Assembly (NCBI RefSeq): GCF_001898315.1
Contig: NZ_MKTQ01000014.1
Span: forward strand, 409,087 to 473,086
Length of the DNA: 64,000 bases
Origin: Microbacterium sp. 70-16
GTDB lineage: Bacteria > Actinomycetota > Actinomycetes > Actinomycetales > Microbacteriaceae
Direction: 5' to 3'
The notes beneath the pieces were generated by a model. The model saw nothing but the letters and a program-made list of their open reading frames with translations, searched no databases and was not told the origin of the DNA. This document shows, piece by piece, positions 8,210 through 18,144 of this stretch (its first letter is position 1; each line of letters starts with the position of its first letter). Position numbers and translations under genes: made by a program.

Positions 8210-9486
8210 CGTGTCTCCTCAGGTGTGCCGGGCGCGACGCTCGGCGACGGATCGGGGTGGATCGGCAGCGACACCGACAGTGCGGTGCCCTCGCCGGGTG
8301 CGGTCTCGATGTCGAGTCCGCCGCCGAGCTCACGCAGGCGCGTGCGCATGAAGCGCAACCCGTAGCTCGACGCCGCGTCGGCGCTGTGCTCCCACGCGGC
8401 CAGGTCGAAGCCGACGCCGTCGTCGATGATGTCGAGCCGCACGGTGTCGTCGGCGTCGATGAGGCTCATCACGATGCGGGATGCCCGGGCGTGCAGTCGC
8501 ACGTTGGCAAGCGCCGACTGCGCCGTGCGCAGCAGGGCCACCTCGACGGGTGTCGGCAGCGCCGGAAGCGAGCCGTCGACGTGCAGCTCCGCGGCCAGGC
8601 CGGCTTCCTCGCGCGTGCGCTCCAGCATCCGCTCCAGTGCATCCGCCAGCGCATCGTTCTCGAGCTCTGCGGGGGCGAGCTCGGCGATGATCCGTCGGAC
8701 GTCGACGAGGCTGTCACCCGCGAGCGCCTCGACCTGGGCGAGCGTCCGCGCGGCATCCACGTCGGTCGTACGTCCTGCCCCCGCGTGCGCGAGGAGGCGC
8801 ACCGACGAGATCGCCTGGGCGATCGTGTCGTGGATGTCGCGCGAGATGCGCGTGCGCTCGGCGATCGCGCCGGAGTGCCGCTGCGCCAGCGCGAGCTCGT
8901 CCTGCAGCTGCGCCATCTCGGTCTGTGCTCGCCTGAGCGAAGTGACGAGGCGTTCCCGTTCCGCGGCGTCGCGCAGCAGCTGCAGGTAGCCGCGCGAGAT
9001 GCCGAAGGTGAAGACGCCGCCGATCAGCGGCCCGAACACGTTGGCGTAGCTCGTCGTGCCGTGGTGCGCGACCGGTGCGACGACCACGACGACGAGCACC
9101 AGGGCAGAGAACAGCAGCCCCCACCGCAGGGGCAGCAGGTGCCCCGCGAGCAGCCAGAGCAGGAACGCGACCCAGATGAACTCCGCCGAGACGGCGACGG
9201 TGACGACCCAGATCGCGGCGAATCCCACGAGCCACCACGCCGCGAGGGCGCGCGAGTGGGTCTTCGACGGCAGCACGGTGCCGGCCGTGTGCCACACGAG
9301 GATCGCGATGCCGCAGGCGATCGCCGCGGGCATCCCGACACCATCGCCGACCGCGCGGGCCACACCGATCGTGGTGAGGACGAGCGCGATGAGGTGCTGA
9401 CCGACCTCCATCGCCCGCACGGTCGCGCCGGCGACGGCCGAGCTGGCCGGCTCAGTGCGCGTCAGCGGCAATCGGACGAGACTCAT
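8206..9486 (-). CDS. two-component sensor histidine kinase, NarL-partner type (HisKA_3)
   Basis: 426 residues. There are about five hydrophobic segments at residues ~30-165, then a short coiled linker, then a HisKA_3 dimerisation domain with phospho-accepting H219 in SRDIHDTIAQ. The HATPase_c domain follows with DIIDDGVGFD (N/G1 box region) and PGEGTALSVSLP. No large extracellular sensing domain is seen, so it probably senses a membrane or intramembrane signal. It overlaps the MMPL gene by 35 nt and the response regulator by 4 nt. The start at 9486 has a purine-rich site (AGGGAGA) 8 nt upstream; ATG 9411 is a possible alternative. Confidence 0.9.
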   Translation of the reverse strand: MSLVRLPLTRTEPASSAVAGATVRAMEVGQHLIALVLTTIGVARAVGDGVGMPAAIACGIAILVWHTAGTVLPSKTHSRALAAWWLVGFAAIWVVTVAVSAEFIWVAFLLWLLAGHLLPLRWGLLFSALVLVVVVVAPVAHHGTTSYANVFGPLIGGVFTFGISRGYLQLLRDAAERERLVTSLRRAQTEMAQLQDELALAQRHSGAIAERTRISRDIHDTIAQAISSVRLLAHAGAGRTTDVDAARTLAQVEALAGDSLVDVRRIIAELAPAELENDALADALERMLERTREEAGLAAELHVDGSLPALPTPVEVALLRTAQSALANVRLHARASRIVMSLIDADDTVRLDIIDDGVGFDLAAWEHSADAASSYGLRFMRTRLRELGGGLDIETAPGEGTALSVSLPIHPDPSPSVAPGTPEETR

Positions 9487-11551
9487 GCGTCGATTCTCCC
9501 TGCGAGGCGGTCGGCTTTCCCGGCCACCAGATCCGATCTCCGACGATAGTGAAGATCGCGGGCACGATCACGGTGCGCACGACCAGCGTGTCGACCAGCA
9601 CGCCGACGCCGACGATGAGCCCGAGCTGGCCGAGCACGACCAGGGGCAGCACGCCGAGCGCGGCGAAGACAGCGGCGAGCACGATGCCGGCGCTCGTTAT
9701 CACAGCACCCGTGTGAGTCACAGCCTCGACCATGCCGGCGGCGGTGCCTCGGCGTGCGGACTCGGCATGGGCACGGTGCACGAGGAAGATCGTGTAGTCG
9801 ATGCCGAGTGCGACGAGGAACAGGAACGCGAGGATCGGCACCTGCAGATCGAGCGCCGGCTGGTCGAGCAGCACGCGGCTCAGCCACGCTCCCGCGCCGA
9901 TCGCGGCGACCGCGCTGGCGAGGTTCACGAGCAGCAGCAGCACCGGCGCGGCGGGCGAGCGCAGCAGGAACACCAGCACGAAGAAGCTCAGCGCCAGCAC
10001 GAGCGGGGCGATCAGCAGCAGGTCGTGCTCGCTGCCCGCGCGCGCGTCGACATCCGTCGCGACGGCACCGCCGACGAGGGCATCTGCTCCGTCGATCCGA
10101 TGCACGGCCGCACGCAACTCATCGGTCTGCGCGAGGCTCGCCTCGGTGCCCGGCGAGTACTCGCTCGTCACCATGATCTTCGTCAGCGTGCCGTCTGCGG
10201 TCTGCCCGGCCGGATGTGCCCGCACGACGCCTTCCACGTCACCGGCGGCGGTGGTGACGGCATCCGCTTCCGCGGTGTCGGTGATGATCCAGATCGGCTG
10301 TGCCTCACCCGCCGGGAAGTGCGCCGACAGCGTTTCGAGACCCGTCGCCGACTCGGACTGCACGCGGAACTTCTCGAGTTGATCCAGGCCCACGGAGGTG
10401 CCGAACAGGCCGGCCGCCATGACGGCGAGCAGGGCGACGCCACCCAGCAGGCTCACGACGGGGCGTGCCGACACGCGAGCCGCGATCGAACGCCAGACTC
10501 CCCGCTGACGGCGCTGCTCCCCCGGGCGCGGGACGAACGGCCAGAACACCCGGCGGCCGCACACGGCGAGAAGCGGCGGCAGCACGAACAGCACCGCGAG
10601 CAGTGCGATCACCAGCCCGATCGCGGCAGGCACGCCGAGGCCCCGGGTCGACGGGATGACCGCGAGCAGCAGCGTCAGAAGAGACAGGACGACCGTGACG
10701 TTCGACGCGAGGATCGCCGGGACGGTCTTTCGCCACGCGCGGGCGAGCGCCGCACGGTCATCGTCTGTGCGTCGCAGCTCTTCGCGGTAGCGGGAGATCA
10801 GCAGGAGCGCGTAGTTCGTGCCGGCGCCGAAAACCAGCACGCTCACGATGCCGGCATCGAACTGCAGGTTCCACAGCGACCCCGCGGCCGCCGTGACACG
10901 TCCGGCGAGCCCGTCGGCGAGGGCGACGACGACGAGGGGGATCAGCCACAGCACCGGCGAGCGGTAGGTGACGATCAGCAGGATCGCCACGATCAGGATC
11001 GTGACCAGCAGAAGCGTGAAGTCGGCGCCCTCGAACGCGTTCGCGACATCCACACCGAACGCGGGGCCGCCCGTCACCTGCAGCACGAGTCCCGCGGGGG
11101 CATCCGTCGCGATTTCGGTCCGCAGGTCTGCGATGGTCGCCGCCGTCTGTGCCGTGTCGTCGCCGACGGCGATCGGGGTGACGATCACGGCGGCCTCGCC
11201 GTCGTCGCTCACGAGGGGGCCGGACGGCTCATCGGCTGTCTGCGCCCCGATCGCGGGCAGCATTCCGGTGAGCGCGTCGACGTCGGATGCCGAGAGCGTG
11301 GCGCCGTCGCTGCGCGTCGCGACGATCAGAACCGACTGACGGTCGGCGTCGGGGAACTGCGCCAGCAGGTCGCTCACCTGCGTCGACTCGGCGCCCACGG
11401 GCGCCTGCCCTGTGCGCCCGGGCGCCTTCGCGCTGCCGAAGATGCCGAACAGCACCACCATCGCGAGCAGCGCGATGACGAGGGTGAACCAGGCGCCGCG
11501 TCGCGACGTCATGCGATCAGAGAAGCGCGTGTGAACCGAAGAATCTGCCAT
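9452..11551 (-). CDS. MMPL/RND family transporter
   Basis: 699 residues with the duplicated MMPL layout: one N-terminal helix, an extracytoplasmic domain (~40-180), a block of five to six helices (~180-340), then helix, second outer domain (~385-510) and a second helix block to the end. [15 protein letters not shown] in the second block corresponds to the conserved GxDY motif, and [17 protein letters not shown] to its partner in the first block. MMPL proteins export lipids, glycolipids or drugs. The start at 11551 (MADSSVHTR) is preferred because the longer frame upstream has no transporter similarity. It is the first gene of an operon with a two-component system and an MFS exporter, and is divergent from aceE. 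Confidence 0.9.
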   Translation of the reverse strand: MADSSVHTRFSDRMTSRRGAWFTLVIALLAMVVLFGIFGSAKAPGRTGQAPVGAESTQVSDLLAQFPDADRQSVLIVATRSDGATLSASDVDALTGMLPAIGAQTADEPSGPLVSDDGEAAVIVTPIAVGDDTAQTAATIADLRTEIATDAPAGLVLQVTGGPAFGVDVANAFEGADFTLLLVTILIVAILLIVTYRSPVLWLIPLVVVALADGLAGRVTAAAGSLWNLQFDAGIVSVLVFGAGTNYALLLISRYREELRRTDDDRAALARAWRKTVPAILASNVTVVLSLLTLLLAVIPSTRGLGVPAAIGLVIALLAVLFVLPPLLAVCGRRVFWPFVPRPGEQRRQRGVWRSIAARVSARPVVSLLGGVALLAVMAAGLFGTSVGLDQLEKFRVQSESATGLETLSAHFPAGEAQPIWIITDTAEADAVTTAAGDVEGVVRAHPAGQTADGTLTKIMVTSEYSPGTEASLAQTDELRAAVHRIDGADALVGGAVATDVDARAGSEHDLLLIAPLVLALSFFVLVFLLRSPAAPVLLLLVNLASAVAAIGAGAWLSRVLLDQPALDLQVPILAFLFLVALGIDYTIFLVHRAHAESARRGTAAGMVEAVTHTGAVITSAGIVLAAVFAALGVLPLVVLGQLGLIVGVGVLVDTLVVRTVIVPAIFTIVGDRIWWPGKPTASQGESTHESRPIAADAH

Positions 11552-11783
11552 ACCTACGACTTCACCAGCGCACGCCCCGGAGGACATCGCAAGCACGATG
11601 GAACTGAATGTCAACCATTCGGACGATGTGTACGCGCCCGCTCCGACGCAGAGGCACGACGGGCATCCGATCCCCGCCGAAGTGACTAGGCTGATTCGGG
11701 ATGCGTTGTTCGCGCTGTACAAAGCCGCGCGCATCCAGAAGCCCTATCCCTGGCATGATCTGCCAGACGACGAAAGGTGTCCC

Positions 11784-14513
11784 GTGACGGTCAACGATCA
11801 GGATCCGTACTCCCAGGGGCCGCAGGACAGCGACCCGGACGAGACCTCGGAATGGCAGGAGTCGCTGCAGCAGCTCGTCGACAGCAAGGGGGCGGGCCGC
11901 GGTCGCGAGATCATGTTGAGCCTGCTCAACAAGTCGCACGAACTGCAGCTGAACGTGCCGCAGGTTCCGGTCACGGACTACATCAACACGATCGCGCCCG
12001 AGAACGAGCCGGCCTTCCCCGGTGATGAAGAGCTCGAGCGCCGCTACCGCCGCTGGATCCGCTGGAACGCGGCCCTCACGGTGCACCGCGCGCAGCGCCC
12101 CGGCATCGGTGTCGGCGGCCACATCTCCACGTACGCGTCGTCCGCGTCGCTGTACGAAGTCGGCTTCAACCACTTCTTCCGCGGGCTGGATGACCCGAAC
12201 GGTGGCGACCAGGTCTTCATCCAGGGTCACGCCTCCCCCGGCATCTACGCGCGCTCGTTCCTCGAGGGGCGACTGTCCGCCGACCAGCTGGACGGCTTCC
12301 GCCAGGAGAAGTCGAAGGCTCCCCTGGGCATCCCGTCGTACCCGCACCCGCGCCTCATGCCGGAGTACTGGCAGTTCCCGACGGTGTCGATGGGTCTCGG
12401 CCCGATCAACGCCGTGTACCAGGCGATGACCAACAAGTACCTCACCAACCGCGGGATCAAGGACCTCTCGAACTCGCACGTGTGGGCGTTCCTCGGCGAC
12501 GGCGAGATGGACGAGGTCGAATCGCGCGGTCAGCTTCAGGTCGCCGCCAACGAGGGCCTGGACAACCTGACGTTCGTCGTCAACTGCAACCTGCAGCGCC
12601 TGGACGGCCCGGTCCGCGGCAACGGCAAGATCATCCAGGAGCTCGAGGCGTTCTTCCGCGGTGCCGGCTGGAACGTCATCAAGGTCGTCTGGGGCCGCGG
12701 ATGGGACGAGCTGCTCGGTCGCGATACCGACGGTGCGCTCGTGCGCCTCATGAACACGACGCCGGACGGCGACTTCCAGACGTACCGCGCCGAGGACGGC
12801 AAGTTCATCCGCGACCACTTCTTCGGTCGCGACGAGCGCACCGCCGAGATGGTCAAGGACCTCTCCGACGACTACATCTGGGGCGGCCTGCGCCGCGGTG
12901 GCCTGGACTACCAGAAGCTCTACGCCGCCTACAAGGCCGCGACCGAGCACAAGGGTCAGCCCACCGTCATCCTCGCCAAGACGATCAAGGGCTACGGCCT
13001 CGGTCACCACTTCGAGGGCCGCAACGCGACCCACCAGATGAAGAAGATGACGCTCGAGGACCTCAAGCACTTCCGCGACTCGATGCGCATCCCGGTGACC
13101 GACGCGCAGCTCGAAGAGAACCCCTACCAGCCGCCGTACTTCCACCCCGGCGCCGAGGACGAGACCATCCAGTACATGGTCGAGCGTCGTCGCGCACTCG
13201 GTGGGTTCCTGCCCGAGCGCCGCACCCACCACGTGCCGATCACCCTCCCCGACGACAGCGCCTACGCACTGCCGAAGAAGGGCTCGGGCACGCAGGAGAT
13301 CGCCACCACGATGGCGTTCGTGCGACTGCTCAAGGACTTGCTGCGTTCGAAGGACTTCGGCAACCGGATCGTGCCGATCATCCCCGACGAGGCGCGCACC
13401 TTCGGCATCGACGCGTTCTTCCCGACGGCGAAGATCTACAACCCGAACGGCCAGAACTACACGTCGGTCGACCGCGAGCTGCTCCTGGCGTACAAGGAGA
13501 GCCCGCAGGGCCAGATCATGCACGTCGGCATCAACGAGGCCGGCGCCGTCGCTGCGTTCACCAACGTCGGCACGTCGTACTCGACGCACGGCGAGCCGCT
13601 GATCCCGGTGTACATCTTCTACTCGATGTTCGGCTTCCAGCGCACGGGCGACGCCCAGTGGGCCGCGGGCGACCAGATGGCCCGCGGGTTCATCATGGGC
13701 GCGACGGCCGGTCGCACGACGCTGACCGGTGAGGGCCTGCAGCACGCCGACGGCCACTCGCACCTGCTCGCCTCGACGAACCCCGCGACGGTGTCGTACG
13801 ACCCCGCCTACGGCTACGAGATCGCGCACATCGTCCGCTCGGGCCTGGACCGCATGTACGGCGGTAACCACCCCGACCCGAACGTCATGTACTACGTGAC
13901 GCTCTACAACGAGCCGATCGTCCAGCCGGCCGAGCCGGAGAACGTGGATGCCGAGGGCATCGTCCGGGGCATCCACCGCATCTCGGAGGGCACCGGCGAC
14001 GGTCACCGCGTCCAGCTGCTGGGCTCGGGTGTGGGTGTGCCGTGGGTGCTCGAGGCGCAGCAGCTGCTGCGCGATGACTGGGGCATCGCGGCGGACGTGT
14101 GGTCGGTCACGAGCTGGACCGAGCTGCGCCGCGACGGCCTCGCCGCCGACGAGCACAACTTCCTGCACCCGCTCGACGAGCCGCGCACCGCGTACCTGAC
14201 CGAGAAGCTGCGTGACAGCCGCGGTCCGGTCGTCGCGGTGAGCGACTTCATGCACGCCGTGCAGGACCAGATCCGCCCGTGGGTTCCGCAGCGCTTCGTC
14301 ACGCTCGGTGCCGACGGCTTCGGCTTCTCCGACACGCGTGCCGCGGCACGACGCTTCTTCAAGATCGACGGCCCGTCGATCGTGGTGCGCGCGCTGCAGG
14401 CGCTCGCGGAGGAAGGTCTCGTCGACCGTTCGCTGTCTGCCCAGGCGATCGAGAAGTACCGCCTGCACGACGTGACGGCCGGCACCACCGGCAACGCCGG
14501 CGGAGAGAGCTGA
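11784..14513 (+). CDS. aceE: pyruvate dehydrogenase E1 component, homodimeric type
   Basis: 909 residues, matching actinobacterial AceE. The enzyme decarboxylates pyruvate with thiamine diphosphate and passes the acetyl group to lipoyl-E2 in central metabolism. The thiamine-binding motif GDGEMDE with NCN about 27 residues later is present, as are conserved AceE blocks ([30 protein letters not shown]). I start at GTG 11784, with GAAAGG 6 nt upstream. An in-frame ATG at 11598 would add 62 residues absent from the family and leave no ribosome site. No other pdh genes are adjacent, consistent with actinobacteria where aceE stands alone. Confidence 0.95.
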   Translation: MTVNDQDPYSQGPQDSDPDETSEWQESLQQLVDSKGAGRGREIMLSLLNKSHELQLNVPQVPVTDYINTIAPENEPAFPGDEELERRYRRWIRWNAALTVHRAQRPGIGVGGHISTYASSASLYEVGFNHFFRGLDDPNGGDQVFIQGHASPGIYARSFLEGRLSADQLDGFRQEKSKAPLGIPSYPHPRLMPEYWQFPTVSMGLGPINAVYQAMTNKYLTNRGIKDLSNSHVWAFLGDGEMDEVESRGQLQVAANEGLDNLTFVVNCNLQRLDGPVRGNGKIIQELEAFFRGAGWNVIKVVWGRGWDELLGRDTDGALVRLMNTTPDGDFQTYRAEDGKFIRDHFFGRDERTAEMVKDLSDDYIWGGLRRGGLDYQKLYAAYKAATEHKGQPTVILAKTIKGYGLGHHFEGRNATHQMKKMTLEDLKHFRDSMRIPVTDAQLEENPYQPPYFHPGAEDETIQYMVERRRALGGFLPERRTHHVPITLPDDSAYALPKKGSGTQEIATTMAFVRLLKDLLRSKDFGNRIVPIIPDEARTFGIDAFFPTAKIYNPNGQNYTSVDRELLLAYKESPQGQIMHVGINEAGAVAAFTNVGTSYSTHGEPLIPVYIFYSMFGFQRTGDAQWAAGDQMARGFIMGATAGRTTLTGEGLQHADGHSHLLASTNPATVSYDPAYGYEIAHIVRSGLDRMYGGNHPDPNVMYYVTLYNEPIVQPAEPENVDAEGIVRGIHRISEGTGDGHRVQLLGSGVGVPWVLEAQQLLRDDWGIAADVWSVTSWTELRRDGLAADEHNFLHPLDEPRTAYLTEKLRDSRGPVVAVSDFMHAVQDQIRPWVPQRFVTLGADGFGFSDTRAAARRFFKIDGPSIVVRALQALAEEGLVDRSLSAQAIEKYRLHDVTAGTTGNAGGES

Positions 14514-14521
14514 CCGCTTCG

Positions 14522-15733
14522 ATGCCCGCCCGCCCCACACCCGAGGAGAAGGCCGAGACCCTCGCCTGGTTGCGGCGGATCTCCGGCGACCTCGCGACGG
14601 CCACGATCAAGCGACTCGAGGATTCGCTGCCGTGGTACGCCGACATGCCGCCGGCGCGCCGCTCGGCCGTCGGACTCGTGGCGCAGGCGGGCATCACGTC
14701 GTTCATCCAGTGGTACGACGACCCGTCGTCGACCGCATGGATCGCCGCGGATGTGTTTGCGGCCGCTCCCCGCGAGCTGCTGCGCAGCGTCAGCCTGACC
14801 CAGACGCTGCAGCTCGTGCGGGTGACCGTCGCGGTCACTGAGGAACGCATCGCGGGCCGCGGTGAAGACCTGCGCGAGAGCATCCTGCTGTACTCGCGCG
14901 AGATCGCGTTCGCCTCGGCCGACGTCTACGCGCGTGCGGCCGAGGCGCGGGGGCTGTGGGATGCCCGCCTCGAGGCCCTCGTCGTCGACTCGATCCTCAC
15001 CGGTGAGGCCGACGGCGAGCTGCCCAGCCGCATCGCGGCCCTGGGCTGGCACGGTCACGGCGAGGTCGCAGTACTCGTGGGCACGACTCCCCCGCAGTTC
15101 GACGTCGACCAACTGCGCCGCCTCGCGCGCAAGATGGGCGTCGACGTCCTGATCGGGGTGCAGGGCTCGCGGCTCGTGCTCGTGATCGGGCGCGCCGACG
15201 CGCCGACCGGCGACGCGGCATCCGAACTGTCCTTCCCCGAGATCGCCCGGCGACTCGAGCCCGGCTTCGGCAGCGGCCACCTCGTGCTGGGCCCGCCTGT
15301 GCCGGCCCTCGTCGACGCCGGGGTCAGTGCCCGCGCCGCGCTGGCCGGTTTCGCGGTGGCCGGCGCCTGGCGCAACGCGCCGCGGCCTGTCGAGGCCGAC
15401 GATCTGCTGCCCGAGCGGGCTCTCGCCGGCGACAGCGCTGCGAAAGCGACGCTCGTCGAGCGCATCTACCGTCCGTTGCAGGCGCACTCGTCCGACCTCG
15501 TCACGACGCTGTGGAGCTATCTCGACAACGGCCGGTCGCTGGAGGCGACGGCGCGCGAGCTGTTCGTGCACCCGAACACGGTCCGCTACCGCCTGAAGCG
15601 CGTCTCGGACGTCATCGGGTGGGATGCCACGGGCCCGCGCGAAGCGCTCATCCTGCAGACGGCCCTGATCATCGGCTCGATCGGCACGGAGGTCACGCGG
15701 CGCCGCTCCGTCGGCGCCCGACGCCCCTCGTGA
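14522..15733 (+). CDS. fasR: PucR-type transcriptional regulator, FasR-like
   Basis: 403 residues ending in a PucR/CdaR-type HTH. RSLEATARELFVHPNTVRYR near residue 340-360 is the characteristic helix-turn-helix of this family. The gene sits immediately upstream of fabD. In Streptomyces the PucR-type regulator FasR occupies the same position and activates fabD-fabH-acpP-fabF. The symbol rests on this synteny plus family membership. It starts 8 nt after the aceE stop, so it could be co-transcribed with aceE. A TTGTG-N7-CACAA inverted repeat between this gene and fabD is a possible binding site. Confidence 0.8.
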   Translation: MPARPTPEEKAETLAWLRRISGDLATATIKRLEDSLPWYADMPPARRSAVGLVAQAGITSFIQWYDDPSSTAWIAADVFAAAPRELLRSVSLTQTLQLVRVTVAVTEERIAGRGEDLRESILLYSREIAFASADVYARAAEARGLWDARLEALVVDSILTGEADGELPSRIAALGWHGHGEVAVLVGTTPPQFDVDQLRRLARKMGVDVLIGVQGSRLVLVIGRADAPTGDAASELSFPEIARRLEPGFGSGHLVLGPPVPALVDAGVSARAALAGFAVAGAWRNAPRPVEADDLLPERALAGDSAAKATLVERIYRPLQAHSSDLVTTLWSYLDNGRSLEATARELFVHPNTVRYRLKRVSDVIGWDATGPREALILQTALIIGSIGTEVTRRRSVGARRPS

Positions 15734-15754
15734 CGCCACCGGCCACGGGCCGTA

Positions 15755-15771
15755 TTGTGAGACACACACAA
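15755..15771. promoter_or_regulatory. inverted repeat upstream of fabD, possible FasR operator
   Basis: TTGTG and CACAA, separated by 7 nt, lie 65-82 nt before the fabD start in the 103-nt fasR-fabD gap. A further TTGTG half-site occurs about 10 nt downstream. Assignment to FasR is inference from position only. Confidence 0.35.
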
Positions 15772-15836
15772 GGCTTTCCGCGGTTCTTGTGACATGACCC
15801 CCAGCACGCGCGGGGAGATCTTGGGAGGATAGAGCA

Positions 15837-16757
15837 GTGATCATCACCGTCTTCCCCGGACAGGGTTCGCAGACGCCTGGCTTCCTCGAGCCGTGGCTCG
15901 CCTTGGACGGCGCCCGCGAGAAGCTCGAGCAGTACTCGCAGGACAGTGGTGTCGACCTCGTCGCCGCCGGCACCGAGTGGGATGCCGACCGCATCCGCGA
16001 CACGCAGGTCGCCCAGCCGCTCATCGTCGCGGCAAGTCTGCTCTCCTACACTGCCCTGACGGATGCCGCGGGCACCCGCCCCGCGGGCGTCGCCGGGCAC
16101 TCGGTCGGCGAGATCGCCGCACTCGTCGCCGCCGGCGTGCTCACCGGCGCCGACGGCATGCGCCTGGTCGGCATCCGCGGCCGCGCGATGGCCGAGGCCG
16201 CCGCGATCGAGCAGACCGGCATGAGCGCGATCCTCGGCGGCGACCGCGACGCCGTCCTGGCGCGCCTCGAAGAGCTCGATCTCACGCCCGCGAACCACAA
16301 CGGCGCCGGCCAGATCGTCGCCGCAGGCGCCCTGCCCGCGCTCGCTGAGCTCGCCGCCACCCCGGTGCCCGCGAGCCGCGTCATCTCGCTGCAGGTCGCC
16401 GGCGCCTTCCACACCCGCTTCATGGCACCCGCCGTCGAGACGCTGCGCGCGGCCGCGGCGGATGTCACGGCATCCGACCCCGCTCTCACCCTGTGGACGA
16501 ACCACGACGGGTCGACGGTCGAGTCCGGCAGCGCCGCCCTTGATCTGCTCGTCGCGCAGGTCGCCTCACCGGTGCGCTGGGACCTGTGCATGCAGTCCTT
16601 CGCCGACCTCGGCGTCACCGGCATCATCGAACTCGCTCCCGCCGGCACCCTCGTGGGGCTGGCCAAGCGCGCCCTGCGGGGCGTGCCCACCGTCGCGGTC
16701 AAGACGCCCGACGACCTCGCGGCTGCCGCCGCCCTGCTGACAGGAGAAGGCGCATGA
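15837..16757 (+). CDS. fabD: malonyl-CoA:ACP transacylase
   Basis: 306 residues. It loads malonyl groups from CoA onto ACP for type II fatty acid synthesis. It begins with the GQGSQ motif (residues 7-11); the active-site serine is in GHSVGE (~residue 85), and a conserved His lies in the AGAFHTRFM segment (~185). A GGGAGGA ribosome site precedes the GTG start at 15837. Its stop overlaps the fabH start (ATGA), so the cluster is translationally coupled. Confidence 0.96.
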   Translation: MIITVFPGQGSQTPGFLEPWLALDGAREKLEQYSQDSGVDLVAAGTEWDADRIRDTQVAQPLIVAASLLSYTALTDAAGTRPAGVAGHSVGEIAALVAAGVLTGADGMRLVGIRGRAMAEAAAIEQTGMSAILGGDRDAVLARLEELDLTPANHNGAGQIVAAGALPALAELAATPVPASRVISLQVAGAFHTRFMAPAVETLRAAAADVTASDPALTLWTNHDGSTVESGSAALDLLVAQVASPVRWDLCMQSFADLGVTGIIELAPAGTLVGLAKRALRGVPTVAVKTPDDLAAAAALLTGEGA

Positions 16758-17755
16758 CCGCCGCGCTCACCCAGTCCACCGGCCCGGCCCACACGCGCAT
16801 CTACGCGTACGGCGCCGCCCGCGGCGAGAACGCCGTGCCCAACGACGACCTCGTGGGCCCGATCGACTCGAGTGACGAGTGGATCCGCCAGCGCACCGGC
16901 ATCATCACGCGCATGCGCGCGAACGCGGAGACGACGGCGATCGATCTCGCCTCGGATGCCGCCGCTGAAGCCATCTCACGTTCGGGCGTCGACCCCGAGC
17001 TGATCGACGCCGTCATCGTCGCGACGATCTCGAACCCGAAGCAGACCCCGTCGGTCTCGGCGATCGTCGCCGACCGCGTCGGCGCCAACCCCGCCGCCGC
17101 GTACGACGTCAACGCCGCGTGCGCCGGCTTCGCCTACGGCGTCGCGCAGGCCGACGCCCTCGTCCGCGCGGGCGCCGCGCGCTACGCCGTCGTGGTGGGT
17201 GCCGAGAAGCTCAGCGACATCGTCGACCCGACCGACCGCTCGATCTCGTTCCTGCTCGGTGACGGTGCCGGCGCCGCGGTCGTCGGGCCGAGCGACTTCC
17301 CCGGAATCGGCCCCACGGTGTGGGGCTCGGACGGCTCGAAGGCGGATGCCGTCGCGATGAACCACACGCTCGTCGAGTTCCGCGACGGGCTCGCGCCCTG
17401 GCCGACGCTTCGCCAGGAGGGTCCGACGGTCTTCCGGTGGGCCGTGTGGGAGATGGTCAAGGTCGCCCGCCAGGCGCTCGAGGCGGCCGGCATCGAGGCA
17501 TCCGATCTCGCCGCATTCGTGCCGCACCAGGCCAACATGCGCATCATCGACGAGTTCGCCAAGCAGCTGAAGCTGCCCGAGAGCGTCGTCATCGGCCGCG
17601 ACATCGAGACGACCGGCAACACGTCGGCCGCATCGATTCCGCTGGCCACGCACCGCCTGCTCGAAGAGCACCCCGAGCTCAGCGGCGGGCTGGCCCTGCA
17701 GATCGGGTTCGGCGCGGGACTCGTGTTCGGCGCCCAGGTCGTCGTCCTCCCGTGA
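16754..17755 (+). CDS. fabH: beta-ketoacyl-ACP synthase III
   Basis: 333 residues. It condenses an acyl-CoA primer with malonyl-ACP to start fatty acid synthesis. The triad is visible: C123 in NAACAGFAYG, His in VPHQANMRI, and Asn in TGNTSAASIP. Actinobacterial FabH often prefers branched or short acyl-CoA primers; nothing in the sequence settles the primer here. It overlaps fabD by 4 nt. Confidence 0.96.
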   Translation: MTAALTQSTGPAHTRIYAYGAARGENAVPNDDLVGPIDSSDEWIRQRTGIITRMRANAETTAIDLASDAAAEAISRSGVDPELIDAVIVATISNPKQTPSVSAIVADRVGANPAAAYDVNAACAGFAYGVAQADALVRAGAARYAVVVGAEKLSDIVDPTDRSISFLLGDGAGAAVVGPSDFPGIGPTVWGSDGSKADAVAMNHTLVEFRDGLAPWPTLRQEGPTVFRWAVWEMVKVARQALEAAGIEASDLAAFVPHQANMRIIDEFAKQLKLPESVVIGRDIETTGNTSAASIPLATHRLLEEHPELSGGLALQIGFGAGLVFGAQVVVLP

Positions 17756-17773
17756 CCGGCGAAGGCCCGCACC

Positions 17774-17779
17774 TAGACT
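17774..17779 (+). promoter_or_regulatory. possible internal promoter for acpP-fabF
   Basis: TAGACT in the 88-nt fabH-acpP gap, a TANNNT -10 hexamer of the type seen elsewhere here, 64 nt before the acpP start. It could give acpP its usual extra expression. Confidence 0.4.
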
Positions 17780-17843
17780 GATCACCGACCCTGTCGGGTC
17801 GTCACCACCCGAGAATCACTCTCAGAAAACAAGGAGAAACCCC

Positions 17844-18092
17844 ATGGCTTTCAGCAACGACGAGGTCCTCGCCGGGCTTGCCGAGCTCATCACCGACGAG
17901 ACCGGCATCTCGGCCGACGAGGTCGCGCTGGAGAAGTCGTTCACGGACGACCTCGACATCGACTCGATCTCGATGATGACGATCGTCGTCAACGCCGAGG
18001 AGAAGTTCGGCGTGACGATCCCCGACGAAGAGGTCAAGAACCTCAAGACCGTCGGCGACGCCGTCACCTTCATCACCACCAACCAGGCCTGA
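17844..18092 (+). CDS. acpP: acyl carrier protein
   Basis: 82 residues, acidic, four-helix ACP. The phosphopantetheine attachment serine is S41 in DLDIDSIS (the DSL motif with Leu replaced by Ile, common in actinobacteria). AAGGAG lies about 7 nt before the ATG. It carries growing acyl chains for FabD, FabH and FabF encoded around it. Confidence 0.97.
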   Translation: MAFSNDEVLAGLAELITDETGISADEVALEKSFTDDLDIDSISMMTIVVNAEEKFGVTIPDEEVKNLKTVGDAVTFITTNQA

Positions 18093-18144
18093 CCTGCCCT
18101 GCCGGTGGGGGCACGCGCCCCCACCGGAGCATCGCGAGGACACA

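Noticed and set aside
9455..11689. 744-codon open frame antisense to the MMPL gene
   Set aside because: His/Arg/Glu-rich shadow translation with no recognisable domain; the minus strand has MMPL motifs and a coupled operon.
11598..11783. N-terminal extension of aceE from ATG 11598
   Set aside because: 62 extra residues are not part of AceE and no ribosome site precedes that ATG; GTG 11784 has one.
11562..14540. 992-codon open frame antisense to aceE
   Set aside because: Mirror of a highly biased GC-rich gene; the plus strand encodes a complete AceE with catalytic motifs.
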